A stretch of DNA of 64,000 bases, from positions 368,964,624 through 369,028,623 of the forward strand of contig JAVHZZ010000002.1 of the NCBI GenBank assembly GCA_036250195.1. Reading direction: 5' to 3'. This DNA comes from Mixophyes australis. Its lineage: Eukaryota; Chordata; Amphibia; Anura; Limnodynastidae. Both the position numbers and the translations under genes were made by a program. Of this stretch, positions 1 to 12,771 are shown piece by piece; positions within the stretch are counted from its first letter, which is position 1, and every line of letters starts with the position of its first letter. Under the pieces are notes generated by a model. It had not been told where the DNA came from. It worked only from the letters and a program-made list of their open reading frames with translations, and ran no database searches.

Positions 1-156
1 ACCGGATTTCAGCTTGCAGCTCCCTGAGCCGCGAGCTGAAATACAGCGAGAAATGTACCGTAATAACGGTATTTACGCGCACTATTACCGTAATGACGGT
101 AATAGTGCGCGGGGCACGTTACTTTTGGCTGTAACGCCAACAATTGAATATGCCCC
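1..156. mobile_element. MITE with ATTCAATTG termini, right-hand part cut by window edge
   Basis: The right terminus reads CAATTGAATATGCCCC and is followed by TAT (157-159). The interior (CTGAAAT-CAGCGAG, then TTACCGTAA repeats) matches the complete copy at 26166-26337, which shows both ends. No coding capacity. The left end lies outside the window. The superfamily is uncertain: the other copy has a TAT or TA target duplication, which would fit a Harbinger-like or mariner-like element. Confidence 0.7.
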
Positions 157-187
157 TATGTGTTTACACAGCATAACATACATAACT

Positions 188-488
188 CATACTTGCCAAC
201 TCTCCGGAATGTCCGGGAGACTCCCACATTTTGCGAGAGTCTCACGGACTCTGGCATCTGGCAAAATTCTACCCACTTCCTAGTGAAGTGGGCAAAATTA
301 GGTCCAAAATGCCGCGATTCACCAGGAATTGCGCCGTTTGGCACCGCCCCCTGCTGTCAAATGACGCATTTGCGTCGTTACGTCACGGGGCGGGACCAAA
401 ATGACGCAAACTTTGGAGCCCTGCCCCCATCACGCCCACCTCCCCCGGCAAGCTCCCGGAGGAAGTCTAAAGAAAGTTGGTAAGTATG
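188..488. mobile_element. hAT-type MITE, CATACTTGCCAAC family, copy 1
   Basis: The left end is CATACTTGCCAACTCTC and the right end is the inverted GTTGGTAAGTATG. The element is flanked by an exact 8-bp duplication ACATAACT (180-187 and 489-496), the hallmark of hAT transposition. It is 301 bp with no open frame of interest. Other copies lie at 29823-30062 and 58639-58928, and a diverged one at about 51360-51620. The interior phrase CCTAGTGAAGTGGG is shared with the diverged copy. Confidence 0.85.
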
Positions 489-703
489 ACATAACTAGAA
501 TGCAGAACAGAAAACAGGAACTTCCCAGCATGCACAGCCAACAACATCACTTCCTGCCAGGCACTGGCAAGTAATACATTTACAGTAAATTTTTGTTTTT
601 TGGTACAGTATTTTAAGTGCATATAGCTACACTACAGCCACAACTAAATTTATTGTTTTGGTTTCTGACTTAAATAAAATAATATTAAATTATTTTATTT
701 ACT

Positions 704-2038
<1,335 letters not shown>

Positions 2039-3036
2039 CGTGGAAGCAAGGCCGGACTGGGACTAAAAATCAGCCCTGGCATTTAAAGTACACAGGCCCA
2101 CTTCAGTTCCAGCAGGAAAGTAAATATGTGCCGCTGGGCGTGTGGCCTCATTCTGTTGTGGGTGTGGCCAACATGGGGCATTGATACATACATTATAATA
2201 ATACATTACATTTATCATTTTAGACAAATACTCAGGCAATTACTGTTAGAAGCACACAGCTCTGCCTTCTCAAGCAGTACGTTGTGAAGCGGGACATACC
2301 TCCCAACTGTCCTTGCAGTCGGACCAAATCCTGACTAAGGGAGACAATCACCCAAATTCAGGACTGCCCCACCAGATTCAGGACAGTTGGGGGACTGTCC
2401 TGCTCTCTCCTACCTGTCTTGGTCACTTTCATCACTTGTAGCAGCTGGTTTCTTTAGCTCAGTTCATTCTTGTCTTGATCCTGGAATATTGGATGCCCTA
2501 TTTTGAAAAAAAAAAAAATGGGTACATGAGATTTAGAAAAGTCCAACCAGCCCCGGTGTTAAAACAATAGCACTCAGGTTTTATAATTAGGCCTCCCTCC
2601 AGTCCCCACAATAATAATATTCACATTTAATAAATAGACCTATTTCCCTCCAACCAGCCCCAACATTAAATTAACAGTATACCCATTTGCTCAAAACATA
2701 TTTCCCTCCCTCCAAACAGTCCCAGCAATAAATTAAATAGCATTAAAGTTTAATAAATATAGCCATTTTCCACAACCATCCCCGACAATAAATAATTCAT
2801 ACACTGAAAGCCCGTTTGTCCTTTGCTCGTAATTATATATCTTTGTATGTGCTTTGTAACACAATTGTAAATTTATTATGATGTTAACATCTTTTATATA
2901 TTTGTGCACTGCTGTTCATCCTTTTTATATTTGTATTAATATTTGTATTATATATTCGCGATCTTCATAGCGGCTGAGAAGATTCAGCTGTGATTGATTG
3001 TGTATACTCCTATAAAGGGTGTTTTACTTGGGTGAT

Positions 3037-3094
3037 GATCCACCCCTCCTGATGAAGTCTGTTTAGATGAAACGCGTTGAGGTGGTTGTGGATC
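3037..3094 (+). ncRNA. Hammerhead-ribozyme-like fold, probably degenerate and retroelement-derived
   Basis: In order: GATCCAC (3037-3043), CTCC (3045-3048), CTGATGA (3049-3055), an extra A, a hairpin GTC/GAT (3057-3068), GAAA (3069-3072), ACGCGT (3072-3077), T, GAGG (3079-3082) pairing with the CTCC written above (partner CCTC), and GTGGATC (3088-3094) pairing with GATCCAC. This is the strand order of a type I hammerhead with a minimal stem III. The extra A between CTGATGA and stem II, and a G-T pair in stem II, depart from the canonical core. A poly(A) signal AATAAA follows at 3194-3199. Activity is not established. Confidence 0.35.
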
Positions 3095-3868
3095 CAGGGT
3101 CTATTTTATGATGTCCACTGATGCAGGAGTCATTTGATTGCTGGTTTAATGCTTGATTATACTGTATATCTGGTACGTGTACATTCTGTTTTTAATAAAA
3201 ACCTTTTATTTGGATAATGCACTATGGAAGCGCCCCCATCTGTTTGATATCCAATAAATAATTCATATTCACATTTAATAAATAGCTCTCCTCCCCAAAA
3301 TCAGACCCATATTCAATTGATAGCCCTAAACCACCCCAAATTAAAAGTTCCTTCACCTCACCTTAAATAATTAGCCCCCACCTACACTCCACCATTAAAT
3401 AGCCTACCTACCACACTATATTAAGATCCTCCCTTCCCTCACATAATATATTAAAATACTGCGCGCGCACACTATATGAACATGGCCAAACGCACACTAT
3501 AGCAACATGGGGCCACTCAGAAACACTATTAGCCACACAGACATACAGATGTACACATGTTTTACACTTGTGACCAGAATCAATAGATTTATATCTTTCT
3601 CTGGATTACTGATGTCACACTGTCATACTCATATAATAAGGTTATTATATTTTTAGCTGTACTGGACAGTCACTAAATATTCATTACCAGATTTATTTGT
3701 TTTGTTTTATATTATCACATCCAATTGTTTTTTTAATATCTTTATTTATATGTACATTTTTGGAGATTTATAAAATAAATTGGTATTATACATAGTCTGC
3801 CATCTAAGAGTATTTTTTATTCTTGACGCATATATATCGTGGCGCATCCCACTTTTTAAAATTTATAA

Positions 3869-3990
3869 CCACACACACACAACCACACTATTTGTCACAC
3901 AATTTTCCACACAGACACACACACTATTTGCCACACAGCCACACTATTAGCCACACATCCACACTGACATATTACACACACACACAGACA
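3869..3990. repeat. CA-rich low-complexity tract
   Basis: Repeated CACACA and CCACACA blocks with short interruptions inside the candidate element at 2047-4243. It produces threonine/histidine-rich chance frames that are not genes. Confidence 0.75.
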
Positions 3991-4024
3991 CTTAACCTTT
4001 GTACATCCAGCAGCAGCACTCTGC

Positions 4025-4130
4025 GGAGAATCAGTGACTGCCGCCTATGCGAGCAATCACATTGGACGGCACCACATGACAGGTGCCATCCCATGTGATT
4101 GCTCGCATAGGCGGCAGTCACTGATTCTCC
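4025..4130. repeat. Perfect 38-bp inverted repeat
   Basis: The arms 4025-4062 and 4093-4130 are exact reverse complements, beginning GGAGAATCAGTGACTGCCGC, with a 30-bp loop. A GC-rich second hairpin (CCGCCGAGCAGC... GCTGCTGCTCGGCGG) follows at 4132-4168. Likely part of a MITE terminus. Confidence 0.85.
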
Positions 4131-4251
4131 GTCCGCCGAGCAGCGCGCACAGTGCTGCTGCTCGGCGGGCACGCGGACCGGCCCATGTGGCCATCGGCCC
4201 TTCTGGCATTTGCCGAAAGTGCCAGATGGCCAGTCCGGCCCTGCTTGGAAG

Positions 4252-6700
4252 CCACTGAGCTTCTTCAGCATAGATTCTGCAGATTAAGTATAATGAAGAG
4301 AAGGCCTATGGCAGACTGATATCAGCAGAAGATAAAAGGCAGATCACCTGCATCTGGTATTCCATTGGAAGGTAGGTAAGAGAGACTTACTTACTGGTTT
4401 GAATTGAAGGTGCCAGTTCTACTTCCAGTGTTGTCATGTGTGCACTAAACAAGATGGAGTTTGGATCAGACATATGCCTATGTCTGCTGAGGCTGCTTCT
4501 GGCTCAGTAAGTGTACTGCCTCACCTTCAGGAATGTGTTCCTAATATTATACCTACCTATCCATTTGTTCCTTTCCATTCAATTATTCTTTTTTTTTTTT
4601 TAGAGAGAGATAGAGACACTGGTTAGAGAGAAACACAGCTTGCATGTCGTAGATGTGAAATGGGCAATACGGAGTTGGCAGATTGGTATAGCAAGCTTCT
4701 ATCTCAGATACATTGTCTGCACTGAAACCACATTGGTTATGCAAAATCTCAGGTTGTGGATATGGTCTAACAGCCAGAGTTCCATTATGTCGCTTCAGTC
4801 TTCTTCATTTGTAATTAAGAAAGTGCCTTCCTCTTCAGACCCAGATTGTCATTCTTTTGATTCAGCTTTGAAGGAGAATGAAGATGATGAAAAAAGGGAA
4901 TGGAATAATCAAGAAAAGAAGCTATTTTTTCATCATCGGAAAAATATAATAGGAGCAATTTTAAGATATGGGACCATTGCCTGAAGGATGAGGTCCCTTC
5001 ACTACAGTTTTCAAAAATACTTCTCTGCATTGTGTTGATACCATACTCTAATTGATAGGTGAATGCCTCACATAGTAGGGTATATAAAGCTCCCATTTAA
5101 AGCAAATCTAGCTTTAATATGCCTGGGGGTCTCTAAAAGTTCTGGTTTAGCCAACTGGATGAAGACCTGCAGACAAAACCGCTGCAAACCAGATCACTGC
5201 ATCCTTTTCAGTTCCTAAAAAAGCGGTGGATTTTCAGTTCTTAAACAGTCAGTGGATTTTGTATGCAGTACTTTAGCTGACTAATAGCTGAGAACATATG
5301 GAAGTGGTAGAGCTTTTTGGCTAAAAAGATGTTCTGCAGATAGTATACAATCTAGGTTATTTACAAATCCTCAAGTAAAAGTAGCAATTAAACCAAGGGG
5401 CTTGTGAAGGGCAGGCTCTTTCATTTTATTTTCTCCAGGGGGAGAAGATCCTGGTCTAAGATTCAAAGTCACATCAATCCAAATGTTCTACACAGTCAAG
5501 TCTGGAACTCTCCATCCAAGAGCAAACAAATCAGCAGGTCCTAATCCCATATCTCTCCTAGAAAAATGAAAGGTATTTTATTCCACAGTCTACAGATACA
5601 AAACACGCAGTAAAAAGAGGCGGGTGCAATGTAATGTGATGATCCATCAAACTTTTCTGAGGCTTGCAGTTCCACTGAAATCCCATTTGCCCCATATTCA
5701 GTTTTAGACCGCCATCTGCCTGAAAATCTTTATAAAGCTTATGCAGAAGCCACAGTGGTAATGAGGAAGAATTCAATTGTAATAATTCTATCTTTGGATG
5801 ATCTTACCTATGCAGAAAGTAAAAGTTACACTATTTGCAGACAGTGTATTCAACATTGTCAGAGCTGAGCTGGTCAGTCAACCAGCAGAAATCAGATCTA
5901 ACCCCCTCTCAGTCAAGGATTCTGTCAGAGATCCTTTCTGCCAGTAAAGAAAAGGCAGTCACTTATAAGCAAAATATTAATATTTCAGAAATGGAGGAAA
6001 AGTTCCATAATTATTAAGTGGGATGGCGGATTATCTTTAAGAAATCCAGAAGACCGTCTTTCACTCAGACCTCTCCACTCAGCTATTTTGAAAGCCTGGA
6101 AATCCTGGAGCTTCCCAGTCTCTAGACAGATTAATGAAACGCTCACCACGCTTGTGGTCAAAGAGGGTTTGGTTTCTGAAATGTTTCAGTTTGTAGAAGA
6201 GGCCCTGGATTGTTCCTTCTGTTATACCTCAGTCAGGGTCTAGGTAGGAAAATTGTAATTAGCAGGGTGGATCCAGATAAAGAAACAAGAGGTCTATTGG
6301 GTAAGGTCATCTCTACCCATATGAAGAGTAGAAAACCTGTCACACCAGAGTCCTGAATAAAGAACAACAGTCTTTTGCTTCAGTTCTAGGGTAGAAACAA
6401 GAGATCGAAAGCATCTAGAGACAGGCCAATTAAGATGGCTAGCTCCAAAGTCTACAAGACAATTAAAGCTGCGCTATTACCTGCACTGGGGCTGGTACAT
6501 GTAGACAATTTTTGGGGCTCTACTGGTTCTGTATTACAAATTAATTTTGTTAACCAAAATGTCATCAGAGATAGGATGGGTGTGAGTGGCAGGACCAATC
6601 ACAGGCTATCTTTTGATTGTGGATTTCGATTGCCCCCACGCTCACAACCGTCTGGGGCTGTAAAAGAAGCAGAGCGGTGGGGGGTGTGATGTGGGGCTGC
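4252..6700 (+). other. Intergenic; possible decayed retroelement coding sequence
   Basis: Several plus-strand frames of 60-114 codons are open here (for example 4640-4984 and 5835-6017) with protein-like composition. Around 5865-5930 the residues VNQQKSDLTPSQSRI recall the reverse-transcriptase region of DIRS/Ngaro-type elements, but I cannot align catalytic motifs. No intact gene. I regard this as a broken, unclassified retroelement with low confidence. Confidence 0.3.
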
Positions 6701-7570
6701 TCCGCTACCTTGTGAGGATCGTACATCCTAGTGGGTTCCTATAAATCAACTAGGCAGATTGATGCAACCAAAATGCAGTTTATTCCGTAGATGGCAGTAC
6801 AGACATGCGGATATACAATCACTGGACAGATGCTATTCTTCATCGTTACAGCAAACGCGTGACGGAAGCACAGTTCCTTGTCACCAATCCATGAACCCCA
6901 ATACAGGTTGTATCCCCTTCAATATTCCCACGGTGGTGGAGCTAAAGGTGGGCGGACTAGGGCTTGTAACCAGGTTATGATAGGTGGGAATCTATAAGAC
7001 ATAACCCTCCCCATTGGCCCCCTGTGTAGAAGGCACCTATATGCGTCTAATCTAGGGTACTAATATACCAATGATCTTGTTGGCTAAACATGAAAGGAGT
7101 GATAGCATTATACACGTGCACGCTAATTATTTAACCCAATCTCGTCCTCTCTTAACCCCGATTTAACACTCCACCTGGTGTCATTTAAAACTATCCTATT
7201 TAGCTTATGTAACAATTGCCTTATTAACATAAATACGCACAGCATACAATAATATATAATTACCAGCTGTATAAAAACAAAAAATTATAAAAACCTGTAA
7301 GGCAGCGAGACGTGAAAGTTCAGAGTATGCAGACAGTGATAAATTGCGAGCGTCTGTATGCTTCAATCGCATGAGTCCAGAAATCAATTGCACTGTGTGG
7401 TCTCATACACCTTTTGCAAGATTCTTCCAGAAGAAAATAAACCCTGTCAATGCGCCAGGTGGTCATTGGCCCACACATTCTGTAACCACGAGACTTAACT
7501 GTTTATCCAACCAGGTATACTGTGTCACAGGCTGTGGTGACAGCCAGAGGGAAGTTGTGGGTCTCCAATC

Positions 7571-7573
<3 letters not shown>
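6701..7573. other. Intergenic, no gene recognised
   Basis: No recognisable exon or RNA. Short chance frames only. The stretch around 6690-6990 has the look of a moderately repeated element, but I see no termini. Confidence 0.5.

Positions 7574-7627
<54 letters not shown>
7574..7627. repeat. (TA)n(TG)n microsatellite
   Basis: About 45 bp of TA followed by TGTGTGTGT. Confidence 0.95.
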
Positions 7628-7994
7628 AGGCTAACACTGCTCTGCACTTTTATAATTACACACAAAACACACACATTTTTGCAAAATGTTTGCAAATTAC
7701 TCGTTTGTGTGCTGCAAGTGTTTTAAATGGTATTTTATACAAATACACTTTTTGTCATGGTCAACTTTATGTGGCAATATCCAGAGTACGGTGATCTGTC
7801 GGTGTGAAAATCACATTGTTTGGTGGCATGGAACAGGGGAAATTGCACAAAAAATGTGATATATAAAGAAATATTTGTGAAATAGGAATTGTGTTAAATT
7901 CTTTTTTTTTTTTTTTTTTTAAGCCGTTAGTTAATTCCACATTTGTGGGATCAGAATTTAACAGTTACCAAAAAAGGATCAAACATGATATTAC

Positions 7995-8335
7995 TCTTCA
8001 TCATCATCACCACCATTTATTTATATAGCGCCACTGATTCCACAGCGCTGCACAGAGAACTCAGTCACATCAGTCCCTGCCCCATTGGAGCTTACAGTCT
8101 AAATTCCCTAACATATACACACAGACAGCAGACACAGACTAGGGTCAATTTTGATAGCAGCCAATTAACCTACTAGTATGTTTTTGGAGTGTGGGAGGAA
8201 ACCGGAGCACACGGAGGAAACCCACGCAAACACGGGGAGAACATACAAACTCCACACAGATAAGGCCACGGTCGGGAATTGAACTCATGACCCCAGCATT
8301 GTGAGGCAGAAGTGCTAACCATTTAGCCACCGTTA
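7995..8335 (-). mobile_element. V-SINE-like tRNA-derived SINE, near full length
   Basis: Read on the minus strand it starts with a tRNA-like head (GGTGGCTAAATGGTTAGCAC, then TGAGTTCAATTCCCG as the B box). The conserved central domain follows (CCCCGTGTTTGCGTGGGTTT, then CTCCGGTTTCCTCCCACACT). It ends in a tail GGCGCTATATAAATAAATGG with a short GATGATGAT simple repeat. This layout is that of the vertebrate V-SINE superfamily. Related copies: 23600-23790, 24502-24815 and 27807-28096. Confidence 0.85.
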
Positions 8336-9319
8336 CTTTGTTCTGTCATTTTCATGCGCTTTTAACTAGTGTATAATAATTCCAAACATTATAGTATTTT
8401 TTTTTTCACCATTTTCTGTCTACTTACTGTCAGTGGAATATCCTGTATATGGAGGGGGAAAAACACACACATTTAGCCTTTTGTCATGGTAGATTTTCGG
8501 AGAGAAACGAGAAGAAACCTATGGGAGTGTATGTAGGGAGAAGACAATTACAAGACAGTAACTGATCATTGGGAAAAATAATATGTGGTAGAAAGTAGAT
8601 CAGGTCAAACATGCTATTATATAGCACCTCGCATAGTTTGCATGCGTTGCTCATTTTTTATTTATAAATGGCAATATGTATGTACCGCTAATTGCAGTAA
8701 TCTTTTCAGAAGCAATAATAATGTAATGTATGGATGTGGAGTGATAGCTCTCTTCTGTATTAAGGCTATACAGCGTTTATATTGACCGCTCTTAGCAATC
8801 AAGCATCTAAAATGCTTATGTAATTGGCCAGGAGGGAGAGAGGGAGATTATTGCACACAGATACACATGTTCTTTCTACATATATTATTTAAAGAAAGTG
8901 TATATCACATAACTGTATATTTCATGGATGGATGCTTTGCCCTTTAAAACTAAGTTATTATCAATTCGCATTTATCAGAAAATTGGGGGAGTTTGATTTG
9001 ATTATGCTCCATTTGTCGTTTAAGGACTCATTCACCTTAAAACTTGTCCTAAGCCTAGGTCCACAAGGAGTTTTTTTCTGCCCAGTATAGTTGAAGAGCT
9101 TTAATACATCAGATACTCTCCTGAGATACTAAAACATATCTCCATTGATTGGAATAAGAGTCTAAACACATTTAAAAAAACAAACAAAAATACATAAAAA
9201 TGATTAGAAATGTAAATAAGAACTGTGACAGTACTCTATCATTACCATATTCCATAACAAAATGCATTTAGTATTAAAAGTAACAATGTATGAACTGAAA
9301 CTTGTAAACACATATATCT
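8336..9319. other. Intergenic, no gene recognised
   Basis: AT-rich, with short chance frames only. I see no repeat termini or exons. Confidence 0.55.
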
Positions 9320-9840
9320 GACAAGTTAACCCGTGCATGATACTCATGCATTCTAGTCAAATCAAGCTACTTAAGGTCTTAAAAAGGTTCTTGTCATGCA
9401 TTTGGGCCTAGCCCAGGCCTCCTCAGGGGAAGAGCGTTACTTCCCGACGCAAGCGCCCTTTTTAATGTGTGTTCATTTGGTAAAATTACCTCACGAAAAC
9501 GAGTTTGACCCCTCAACTCGTAAATTTAGCCTTTACTACCCCTCCCACGGGGGGAAGGGGGATGATGGAAGTTAACAGACTTCACTATTCTAATTTTTTT
9601 GTCAAATAATGTTAGTATACCAAATTTCAGGTCAATTGGATGAGCCCTTTCTGAGAAAAGTTTTTTCCCATACATGCACACACCGCTAGGCTTTTACTTT
9701 TATAATATTAGATAATGCTAAGAATTTAGGTCAGTGTATAACTCCGCCCAGCAGGTGGCACTGCAGCTTGTTTTGTTTTTTTTACACACACAGACTAACA
9801 CACTCCGCTAGGCTTATATATATTAGAGATTACAACCGCT
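9320..9840. repeat. Dispersed repeat of uncertain class
   Basis: Opens near AACCCGTGCATGATACTCAT and contains AATTTCAGGTCAATTGGATG followed by GAGCCCTTTCTGAGAAAAG, a phrase I associate with animal interspersed repeats. CCGCTAGGCTT recurs near the right side (9689 and 9805). No coding capacity. I cannot assign it to a superfamily without a library search. Confidence 0.4.
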
Positions 9841-10350
9841 CAGGAATTGTCACACTTTATCTGGTTACTGATACCTAGAATGCATGAAAGGAGACACCTT
9901 GCATGTTGTCAAACCAGTAAAGGATTTCCCTGTTGATCGGTCTTAAAAAAAACACAAAATATTGGTGAGATACACAGTAGTATTAATTCCTAGCAAAAAT
10001 AGTATTCTATGTGCTATGGAAAACCATTTTCTTGTAGGATTGTACTAAAATACTGCTGTAAAACTTTATGGTCAGATATATTATTATTACATCATTGATT
10101 TGTAAGATGTGACAGTCTTCTGCAGCACTGGACAGTAGGGAAAACATGACATATATAAACCAGAGACATACAAGGCAGAAAATAAATGCAGACACGAGAA
10201 CAAAAAGGTAGGAAGAACCCTACTCATGAGAGAGCTTACATTATAATTAGAATAGGGCAGAACTGAAACAAGATTGAAGAGTGTGGCTGAGTGGAGTTGA
10301 GAGGGTGCACTAGTGGGGGTAGTATAGGTGGGAGTCCACTTATCTCAAAA
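9841..10350. other. Intergenic, no gene recognised
   Basis: No exon, RNA gene or repeat that I can name. Confidence 0.5.
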
Positions 10351-10359
10351 AAACAACAA

Positions 10360-11820
10360 CAAAAGGATGGGTTTTCAGAGAACGCTTAAATATCTGAGGA
10401 CTGTGGAAGAATCGGATCGGATAGTGGCATGGGAGAAGTGATGTGGATCAGAGTGAGAGGTGGTTACCTAAGAGGGCAGGAGCAAGTTGACATAACATTT
10501 GAGATGTATGAAGGGGGAGGGGGGTGTTGTTGAGCTCTTTGTAGGTAAGGGTAATAGGAATTGGATTCCAGAGGACACAGGGAGCCAGTGTAGAGATCTG
10601 AAAAGCAATGCAGCACATATGGGGCTGTGGGAGCTCCATATGTGCTGCAGTGGGAGAGGAAAATCAGTCTTGCAGCAACATTTAAGATGGATTGAAGTGC
10701 GGATAGATGGGTAAGGGGAAAGTCAGATAGCAGGAGTTGCAGTAGTCAAGGTGGGAGAAGATGAGAGAATGGATAAGAGTTTTGGTAGCATCATGGGTAA
10801 GAAAGGGGCATATTCTGTATTCTGGCAATATTTCTGGGGTGGAGGAGACAGAACTGGGAGAGAGACTGGATGTGAGGCATAAAGACGAGGGCGGAGTAAA
10901 GTGTGACATCAAGGCAGCGGGCTTGCGAGACTGAGGAAATGGTGCGTTATTGATGGTGAGAGAGATTTGAGGAGCAGGAAAGATGGGAAGCAGTTTTGGA
11001 CATGTTGAGCTTTAGGTAGAGTTGAGGTAGCCGTATTGAGATAACAGAGAGACAGTTGGTTACACAAGATAGTACAGAAGAGGAGAGGTCAGCGGAGGAG
11101 ATGTAGATTTGGGTCATCAGTGTAGAGGCCGATGACCAAATTAGTTCCCCAAGAGAAGAAGTGTAAAGTGAGAAAAGCAAATTGCAGATAACAGAGTCTT
11201 GTGGGACCCCAGAAATTGCAAGTGGAGTGAAGGATATGCAGAAGAAGAGATTGTGATCGAGTGTCAAAAGCAGGTTCTGGAGAATTAGGATCACTTCCCT
11301 GTACTCAGTCTGTAAATAGATATTTGATCACTTTTGTGAGTATGGTCTCAGTGGATTGTTAGGAGTGGAAGCAGAGTCAGAGATGGAGTGAGAGAAGATA
11401 AGATGAAATAGGTGGTTGTACACAAGTCCCTCAAGTAGTTTGAAGACAAAGGAGAGAAGAGAAATAGGGCGCAGTGAGGTCTGGAGATTGTTTCATTAGG
11501 ATTGGTAAGATGAGTGTGTGTTTAAAGGCGGATGATAATGTGAGAGACAGGTTGAAGAGATGAGCATGCAGTGGGGGAAGAATGAGCAGAGAAGTTGGGA
11601 GGAAATAAGGTCGAGGGGACGGGTTGTTGGATGAGATGATTGCAGAGACTTCCTTTTGGAGTGAATGAACCCAGGGTGGATTGGGGTAGTGTAGAAGATG
11701 ATGGATGGGGTGTGTGGGTTTTGGCAGTCTTTGAAGTAGGTAACAAAGTCATAGGCTGTGAAAGAGGATGCAAGATGAGGTGCAGGTGATCAGAACAGTT
11801 AGTTCCACCACATTTCACAA
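10360..11820 (-). mobile_element. Decayed L2-type LINE, reverse-transcriptase and C-terminal region
   Basis: Minus-strand fragments in several frames read in the correct LINE order: LRPISLLSFVFKLLEGLVYN (about 11470), a reverse-transcriptase core with SGVPQDSVICNLLFSLYTSS (about 11180), THDATKTLIHSLIFSHLDYC (about 10790), then LTYKELNNTPLPLHTSQM (about 10530). These match the L2 copy at 25380-27217 block for block. Many frameshifts and stops; not functional. Confidence 0.85.
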
Positions 11821-12039
11821 TATGAAAGTAAAAGACAAGTTGTTATATGAACTTCGTTTCAAATGGAAGCGTTTGTGACACCAGTTTTCCACCATCAACT
11901 GTAGGGAAACCCTGTTTCCTCCACTATCTATCTCAATCAGTGTCTTTCTGGATTGGATATGAAATGTCAACACTGTTATGACGTCAAGAGTCATGTGTAC
12001 ATGTTCATAATGTTGAAACAGTGACTATATCAACATTCC

Positions 12040-12420
12040 AGTGTAAACAATACGAACGGCAATACTAAAAAGATAAAAAAAAAAAAAATGTGCCCCCCTC
12101 ACAAACAGTAACCAATCCTGGGCAGGTAATAACTGAATCGGTGGTGGTGGGGGGGTCACGCTGGTGAAGCAAACATTGTGGGGTTCCCCTGATTTTACTA
12201 TTAGCAGCACTTTGTTTTGCCAACCTGGGCTGGTGGCACAATAGTAGGGAAACCCGCAGTGCAGGGTCCCCCTCCCTACCATAATGCCAAACCGGCCCCC
12301 AACTGGACTGCCTAGGGAGATTGGGTCTGCAAAAAACAAGTGTGCCCCCCTCCCCCCAAGATTCAACCGGCCCACTAGGGCTCTTCCCACATTCCTTGGG
12401 CAGTAAGCGAGGGGTAATAA
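12040..12420. repeat. Probable dispersed repeat, unclassified
   Basis: A GC-richer block (GGGGTTCCCCTGATTTTACT, CCAACCTGGGCTGGTGGCAC, ACCGGCCCACTAGGGCTC) that contrasts with its AT-rich surroundings and resembles non-coding frog repeats. No coding similarity and no clear termini. Confidence 0.35.
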
Positions 12421-12771
12421 AAGATAAATTATATGTATGAATACATTCTGTCCCTGGTGTACTATAGGTCCCAGCATCCCCAGGCTGCAACTAAGTGCTT
12501 ATGTCGTGATTCTGGCACTTGCGCCAACTGCACCTGTACAGGTCAGGGGAGGGAAGGAAGGGGCATGCAAATGCAGGACGAGCACAGTAAAGGGGTGTTC
12601 ACAAAAATGCGACCTGGGCAGACATGCAGAAACAAGCAGAGCAAGTTACTCCGATTTTGCTTCCAACATTGCCCCTGTGTGTTCATATCCATGGCGGGTA
12701 GGGTGTTGGCAATCCTGTCCAAGACATGGTTATTTATACAAAATGACTTATTATGTTTATGGAAAATTCAC

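Larger units (their letters stand above)
2047..4243. mobile_element. Candidate 2.2 kb non-autonomous hAT-like element, possibly composite
   Basis: The left end CAAGGCCGGACTGG and the inverted right end CAGGGCCGGACTGG agree at 13 of 14 bases and fit hAT termini. The flanks CGTGGAAG (2039-2046) and CTTGGAAG (4244-4251) agree at 7 of 8 positions, as expected of an aged 8-bp duplication. No transposase frame was found inside. The interior holds a hammerhead-like motif (3037-3094), CA-rich sequence and a perfect hairpin (4025-4130). It may be two related elements side by side, because the sequences just inside the two ends differ. Confidence 0.45.

Noticed and set aside
3049..3077. A fully canonical hammerhead ribozyme
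   Set aside because: An additional A separates CTGATGA from stem II and the stem has a G-T pair, so only a hammerhead-like or degenerate assignment is justified.
4640..4984. Host exon of 114 codons
   Set aside because: No splice signals or similarity; the region looks like a broken retroelement.
12025..12490. Two overlapping minus-strand frames of 141-150 codons
   Set aside because: They lie in a repeat-like GC-richer block, are of low protein quality, and show no family features.
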